A stretch of DNA of 64,000 nucleotides, taken from the NCBI RefSeq assembly GCF_041146795.1, contig NC_135170.1, forward strand, positions 6,784,033 to 6,848,032. Direction: 5' to 3'. The stretch comes from Maylandia zebra. Lineage: Eukaryota; Chordata; Actinopteri; Cichliformes; Cichlidae. Made by a program: the position numbers and the translations under genes. The notes below the pieces were generated by a model. It saw only the letters and a program-made list of their open reading frames with translations. It ran no database searches and was not told the origin of the DNA. Below are positions 60,490-64,000 of the stretch, piece after piece; the stretch's first letter is position 1, and the number at the start of each line of letters is the position of its first letter.

Positions 60490-61120
60490 ATAATAGACTT
60501 TCCTGAAGGCAAAACAACAAAATCTTTGCAGTCATGCATTGAATTAGACGGTGAATCAGTGTTGAACCTTGGAATTATTTTGTAAGGCTGCTATTAGTGA
60601 TGCTTCTGTCTCTACAGAATAAATGATTCAATTATAATTATTTGTGATTATTTTTCTTCTTTCTGCATGTTTTTAGGTGCTTAAAGCCTCAATTATTCAT
60701 GTGCACTTTTATATTTAATAATTTTATATTTGATAAGTTAAGTATTATAAAAGACACTTTGGAGTGGCATGATGGATGCAAGGCATTTTTCCCTCAAAAC
60801 AGTTAAACAGGAACCAGCCAATGATATTGGTAATTAATGTAACGTGTGTAAACCATTACTTTTTTTTTGTCTCTCTGGCTCCTCATTTCCTCCACATAGA
60901 GATGAAAACATAAAAACAATGTCCAGCACTGTCAAGAGCACGCCAAGTCAACCCTAACCATGTAGAAATGTTGGCCAACTAGAAGCCTACCAGCAATTTA
61001 TTGCACAGTCTGACATCATAAAGGGGATAATGGCACCGACCTTTGACACTGCAAGCCAGTGTTTATTTTTATTTACCACAGACATTCTGAAAACATTCAA
61101 CCAAGAAAAGCATTTTTCCA
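60490..61120. other. Intergenic, no gene recognised
   Basis: AT-rich with no reading frame of note. Confidence 0.4.
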
Positions 61121-61123
61121 CCG

Positions 61124-61410
61124 TGGCTGTAGCTCAGGCGGTAGAGCAGGTCATCTACTGATCGGAAGGTTGGTGGTTCGATTTCTGGTTTCCCCTAGGC
61201 TGCATGCCAAATATCCGTGGGCAAGATACTAACCCCAAATTGCTCTCCGATGCATCCATAAGAGTATGAGTGTGTGTGAATATTACTTAGAAAGCACCTA
61301 GAAAAATGTGCTTGTGCGAATGGGTGTGAATGGGTGAGTGCACAAGTTGTGTAAAGTGCTTTGAGTGCTCAGAAGAGTAGAAAAGCGCTATATAAGAACC
61401 AGTCCATTTA
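61124..61410 (+). mobile_element. tRNA-derived SINE, AFC-like, complete
   Basis: The head TGGCTGTAGCTCAGGCGGTA (A box) and GGTTCGATTTC (B box) are tRNA-like. The middle GGGCAAGATACTAACCCC follows, and the tail has AAAGTGCTTTGAGTGCTC and AAGCGCTATATAAGAACCAG, ending CCATTTA. About 287 bp, the best copy in the window. The layout fits the AFC SINE family of cichlids, which is the main hint to the host. Confidence 0.85.
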
Positions 61411-61419
61411 GCATTTACT

Positions 61420-61756
61420 TCCAGAGGTGCAGAGAAGAACACACACCCCCATCACCATCAACAGTGCTCCTGTGGAGAGAGTGAGCAGCCTCTGTTTCCT
61501 AGGTGCACATCTGGTGTAGGATTTCACATGGTCAGTTCACACGAACAAAACAGTGAAGAAGGTGCAGCAGTGCGTCTTCTTTCTCAGGAGACTGAAGAGA
61601 TTCGGCATGAGCCCCAACATCCTCAGGACCTTCTACCGCTGTGCCATTGAGAGCATCCTCACCGGATGCATTACTTCTTGGCATGGCAACAGCACCACCT
61701 ACAACTGGATAGCTCTCCAGAGAGCGGTGCAGTGTTCTGAAAGGTTAATTGGAGAT
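61420..61756 (+). mobile_element. L2-like RT fragment
   Basis: Encodes part of the RT tail in broken frames: APVERVSSLCFLG-like sequence from about 61465, then the open frame 61553-61756 with KKVQQCVFFLRRLKRFGM and FYRCAIESILTGCITSWHG. It stops matching where a (TA)n run begins at 61757. It follows the SINE within about ten bases. Confidence 0.75.
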
Positions 61757-62690
61757 TATATATATATATATATATATATCTTTTATTTATTCATTTTTTG
61801 ATAATTGGTGCCATGAACCCCGATTCTTTTGCGGCTGAGAGGACAAATGTGGCCGAAGGTCGGATCTGAAATGAGGTGGACAGGAGACCGGTCTAAAAAG
61901 ATTTAAAGGTAGGCACAGCCTGTTCAAAAAAGCAAATTGTGCAGATTGGATGAATTCTAAATTATCTGTTGGCCGAGTTGATGAGCTTGACCGTTAAATT
62001 GGCTCAGTAGTGGTGAAAATCTGTTAAGTAGATTTCTGGTGACATGTCCATGGTGATTTTGGGTAATTTGTGACAAATAAAAAGTAAAGTCTGGGGAATA
62101 TTTGATGAAAGTTTATTCCTGTCAGGGTTGGGGGAATTTTAAAGTTGATGTGTTGTGTGTTTAAAGTTGATGTGCTGTGTTTAATGTAATTGTGTGCTGT
62201 CGGCCAAGTGAAAAAGTTTAGACTAGGGCATTTGGTTAAAGGATTGTTACAAGACAATATATATTGTTACAATATATATATAATTAATCCTTATTTTCTG
62301 TTTATATTGTTTTATAGAGGCCAGTGTAGAAAATCGCCCTTGTGAGTTAGAATATGTGCCAAAAGTCACAGAGTACTAGGAGACTGCATGTCTTGTGCAG
62401 AGAACAGGAAGTTAGTGCAGAGCTGCATAGCATATTAATAAAACACAGGAAACCAAACAGAAAAAGTGGAACTAAGTAAACTGTGTGTGACGTATAGCAG
62501 AACTATGTATAACCATAGTCTGTTCTCGGATTGGATAGTTAAATTTGTGATTGACATGACATTGGCCAATCAGATGAAAGGAAGAAAAATAGGGTCAGAA
62601 TTTGTACTTGTAACTTAAAACTTGAGTGTAGAGTTTCACACCTATTTTTTGGCTAAGTCCACACACAAATTCTTTTTACACATACATATA
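61757..62690. other. Unclassified sequence between two LINE pieces
   Basis: Begins with a (TA)n run and has TTGGTGCCATGAACCCC at about 61804-61820, which looks like a primer-binding site of an LTR element. The rest has no coding signal. It seems to separate the RT fragment from a LINE 3' UTR and so may be an insertion. Confidence 0.35.
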
Positions 62691-62788
62691 CAATACTTGA
62701 AATGTGCAATTCACTTGTATTTTTATTTTTATTCCTATTTATTCTATTTATCCCCTTCGTATATTTTATTTATATATGTCTCTGTATT

Positions 62789-62838
<50 letters not shown>

Positions 62839-62949
62839 ATATTCTGTAACTCTGTAACTTCTGTCGGTGCTGTGCTTTTGGAAACCGAATTTCCCAGAGG
62901 ACCCACCCGAGGGATTAATAAAGTTTTATCTTATCTTATCTTATCTTAT
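62690..62949 (+). mobile_element. LINE 3' UTR with (TTATC)n tail
   Basis: Contains TCGGTGCTGTGCTTTTGGAA and TTTCCCAGAGGACC, and ends GGGATTAATAAAGTTTTATC followed by TTATC repeats. This is the typical end of a fish L2-like LINE and may belong to the same copy as the RT piece at 61420. A (GT)n(AT)n microsatellite at about 62792-62838 lies inside. Confidence 0.65.
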
Positions 62950-63290
62950 ATCTTGATTTACAAGTACAAAATATTTATGACCACAATTTGAGCCCATACT
63001 AGGGCAGTAACAGGAGAGGCGAAAGTATCACCTGTATTTGGCAGTGAGTAGAAAATCCTTTGTCCATCTGCCACCATGTGCCCCCATTACATTTCTGTCT
63101 GCCACCTCACATACGCCTGTCTAGAACCAGTCCACTGTACTACCAACCTTCTAATTAAAAGATCACTAGCTTTACCTTCCTAAGTACAGACACGCTAAAC
63201 AACTAATATATATTTTTTGTAGTCCACCATTTATCCATCACCTGTCATAAGCTCAATACAATTAAAGAGAATCACAAGACTTTTACACAA
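62950..63290. other. Intergenic, no gene recognised
   Basis: Nothing recognisable before the lectin gene's poly(A) signal. Confidence 0.4.
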
Positions 63291-63296
63291 TTTATT
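63291..63296 (-). promoter_or_regulatory. Poly(A) signal of the lectin-like gene
   Basis: AATAAA on the minus strand, 250 bases after the stop codon. Confidence 0.55.
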
Positions 63297-63545
63297 GTTT
63301 ACACAACATGTATTAGGTTTACAGATGAAATGCTGCTTGGCTAAACTTTCTAATAAATTGTAATGACATAATAAACACACATCTTGCAGTAACTAGTATA
63401 ACATTCCCAGTAAAATAGTGCATATAATAGTGATCAAAAGTTTGAAGTAATTTAGAAATATCTTTAAACAAGTAGTCAAAATTAAGTAAGAGCCATTGCA
63501 AAGAAAATCCTTATATACAAACATACAGAACTTGAGTAAGTGGCT

Positions 63546-64000
63546 TTATGGCTTTATGTAACAGAAGAAGTTTCTTATGCCATAGGATGCAGTCCCACTC
63601 TTCTCGAGGACGCCACAGAAGCCATTAGTCGGGCAGCTTGGAATATTTTCATATTGCATCTGTCCTCCACCCACCCACAGCCACTCACCAGCCAGGTTAC
63701 ACAGGCCCGTCCACACCTGACAACATTGAACAGAGAGACAATTGTAAACATGGTGTATGAGTTTCTCAGCAACACGAATAAGCTGTAGGAAACTGTCCAA
63801 CCTCATCAGTGCTAGCTTGTTGTGCTCTCTCCCGTGCATAGGTGTGGTCATCAGTAGTGATCAGTGTGGCCAGGTCGTAGCGATGGTTCCTGTAGGGAGA
63901 GTTGGGATCATTTGTGTCCACTGCACCCAGAGACCTGCAGTGGTTTAATGCCTCCTCCCACGTCTTATTCTCCTTCACCAAAACCAGTTTCTCATCATAA
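63546..64000 (-). CDS. C-type lectin-domain protein, 3' end (partial)
   Basis: The last two exons of a gene entering from the right. The first visible exon runs from the window edge to 63802 (donor GTTGGA) and the last from 63716 (acceptor GTTGTCAG) to the stop at 63546-63548. The junction falls between codons and joins STDE to VWTGL. The protein shows the second half of a lectin fold: KLVLVKENKTWEEALNHC, then LATLITTDDHTYARER, WTGLCNLAGEWLWVGGG, a Cys pair in SCPTNGFCG, and a final Cys in FFCYIKP at the C-terminus. The EPN/QPD and WND calcium and sugar-binding motifs are not seen, so sugar binding is doubtful. The chain ends seven codons beyond the RNFF strand, with no transmembrane tail. 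It could be a secreted or multi-lectin-domain receptor protein; the upstream part is needed to name it. Confidence 0.8.

Noticed and set aside
1-64000. tRNA, rRNA or snRNA genes
   Set aside because: The only tRNA-like A and B boxes found belong to SINE heads. No cloverleaf, 5S or snRNA sequence was recognised.
1-64000. CRISPR array, operon, prophage or other prokaryotic system
   Set aside because: Intron-bearing vertebrate genes and fish transposons fill the window. There are no regularly spaced repeats or tightly packed frames.

Overview
This is a vertebrate, almost certainly teleost, chromosomal segment. The genes have introns with GT-AG junctions, TATA boxes and AATAAA signals, and long CA/GT microsatellites are present. 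The repeats are typical of fish: LINEs of several kinds, tRNA-headed SINEs like the AFC SINEs of cichlids, Tc1 and hAT elements. A spiny-rayed fish, perhaps a cichlid, is my inference from repeat style and cannot be proved without a search.

Four protein-coding loci are supported. (1) A two-exon small heat-shock gene of the HSPB9/HSP30 type (1843-3061, +). (2) Peptide YY, pyya (coding exons 36322-41887, +, with a probable untranslated first exon ending at 34066). (3) A complete 13-coding-exon MAGUK gene, mpp2 (48154-57055, +), whose spliced reading frame closes without a break at 552 residues. (4) The last two exons of a C-type lectin-domain gene entering from the right edge (-, 63546 to beyond 64000). 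HSPB9, PYY and MPP2 all lie in human 17q21, so the order hspb9-pyya-mpp2 supports the paralogue calls (PYY rather than NPY, MPP2 rather than MPP6).

The space between is repeat-rich. From the left: a broken L1 fragment (5.2-6.7 kb); an 870-bp hAT MITE (8.7-9.5 kb); a 5'-truncated L2-like LINE (9.7-12.3 kb); another LINE 3' piece (13.8-14.6 kb); a complete Tc1-type transposon with an intact 338-residue DD37E transposase (14758-16306); a SINE (19.8-20.1 kb); a LINE 3' piece on the minus strand (25.5-26.4 kb); and a full-length APE-type LINE with 12-bp target duplications (27934-31316). The pyya second intron holds a SINE and a probable Tc1 relic. The mpp2 3' UTR holds two short hAT-like MITEs. 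Between mpp2 and the lectin gene lie a SINE next to LINE pieces.

I found no sign of a new multi-gene system, and there is no CRISPR, operon or prophage. The most interesting points are a (GT)36 tract directly abutting an mpp2 splice acceptor, the apparently intact DD37E transposon, the nearly intact full-length LINE with a 23-C run inside its endonuclease region, a Ser/Cys-rich insertion in the sHSP crystallin domain, and several near-perfect hairpins.
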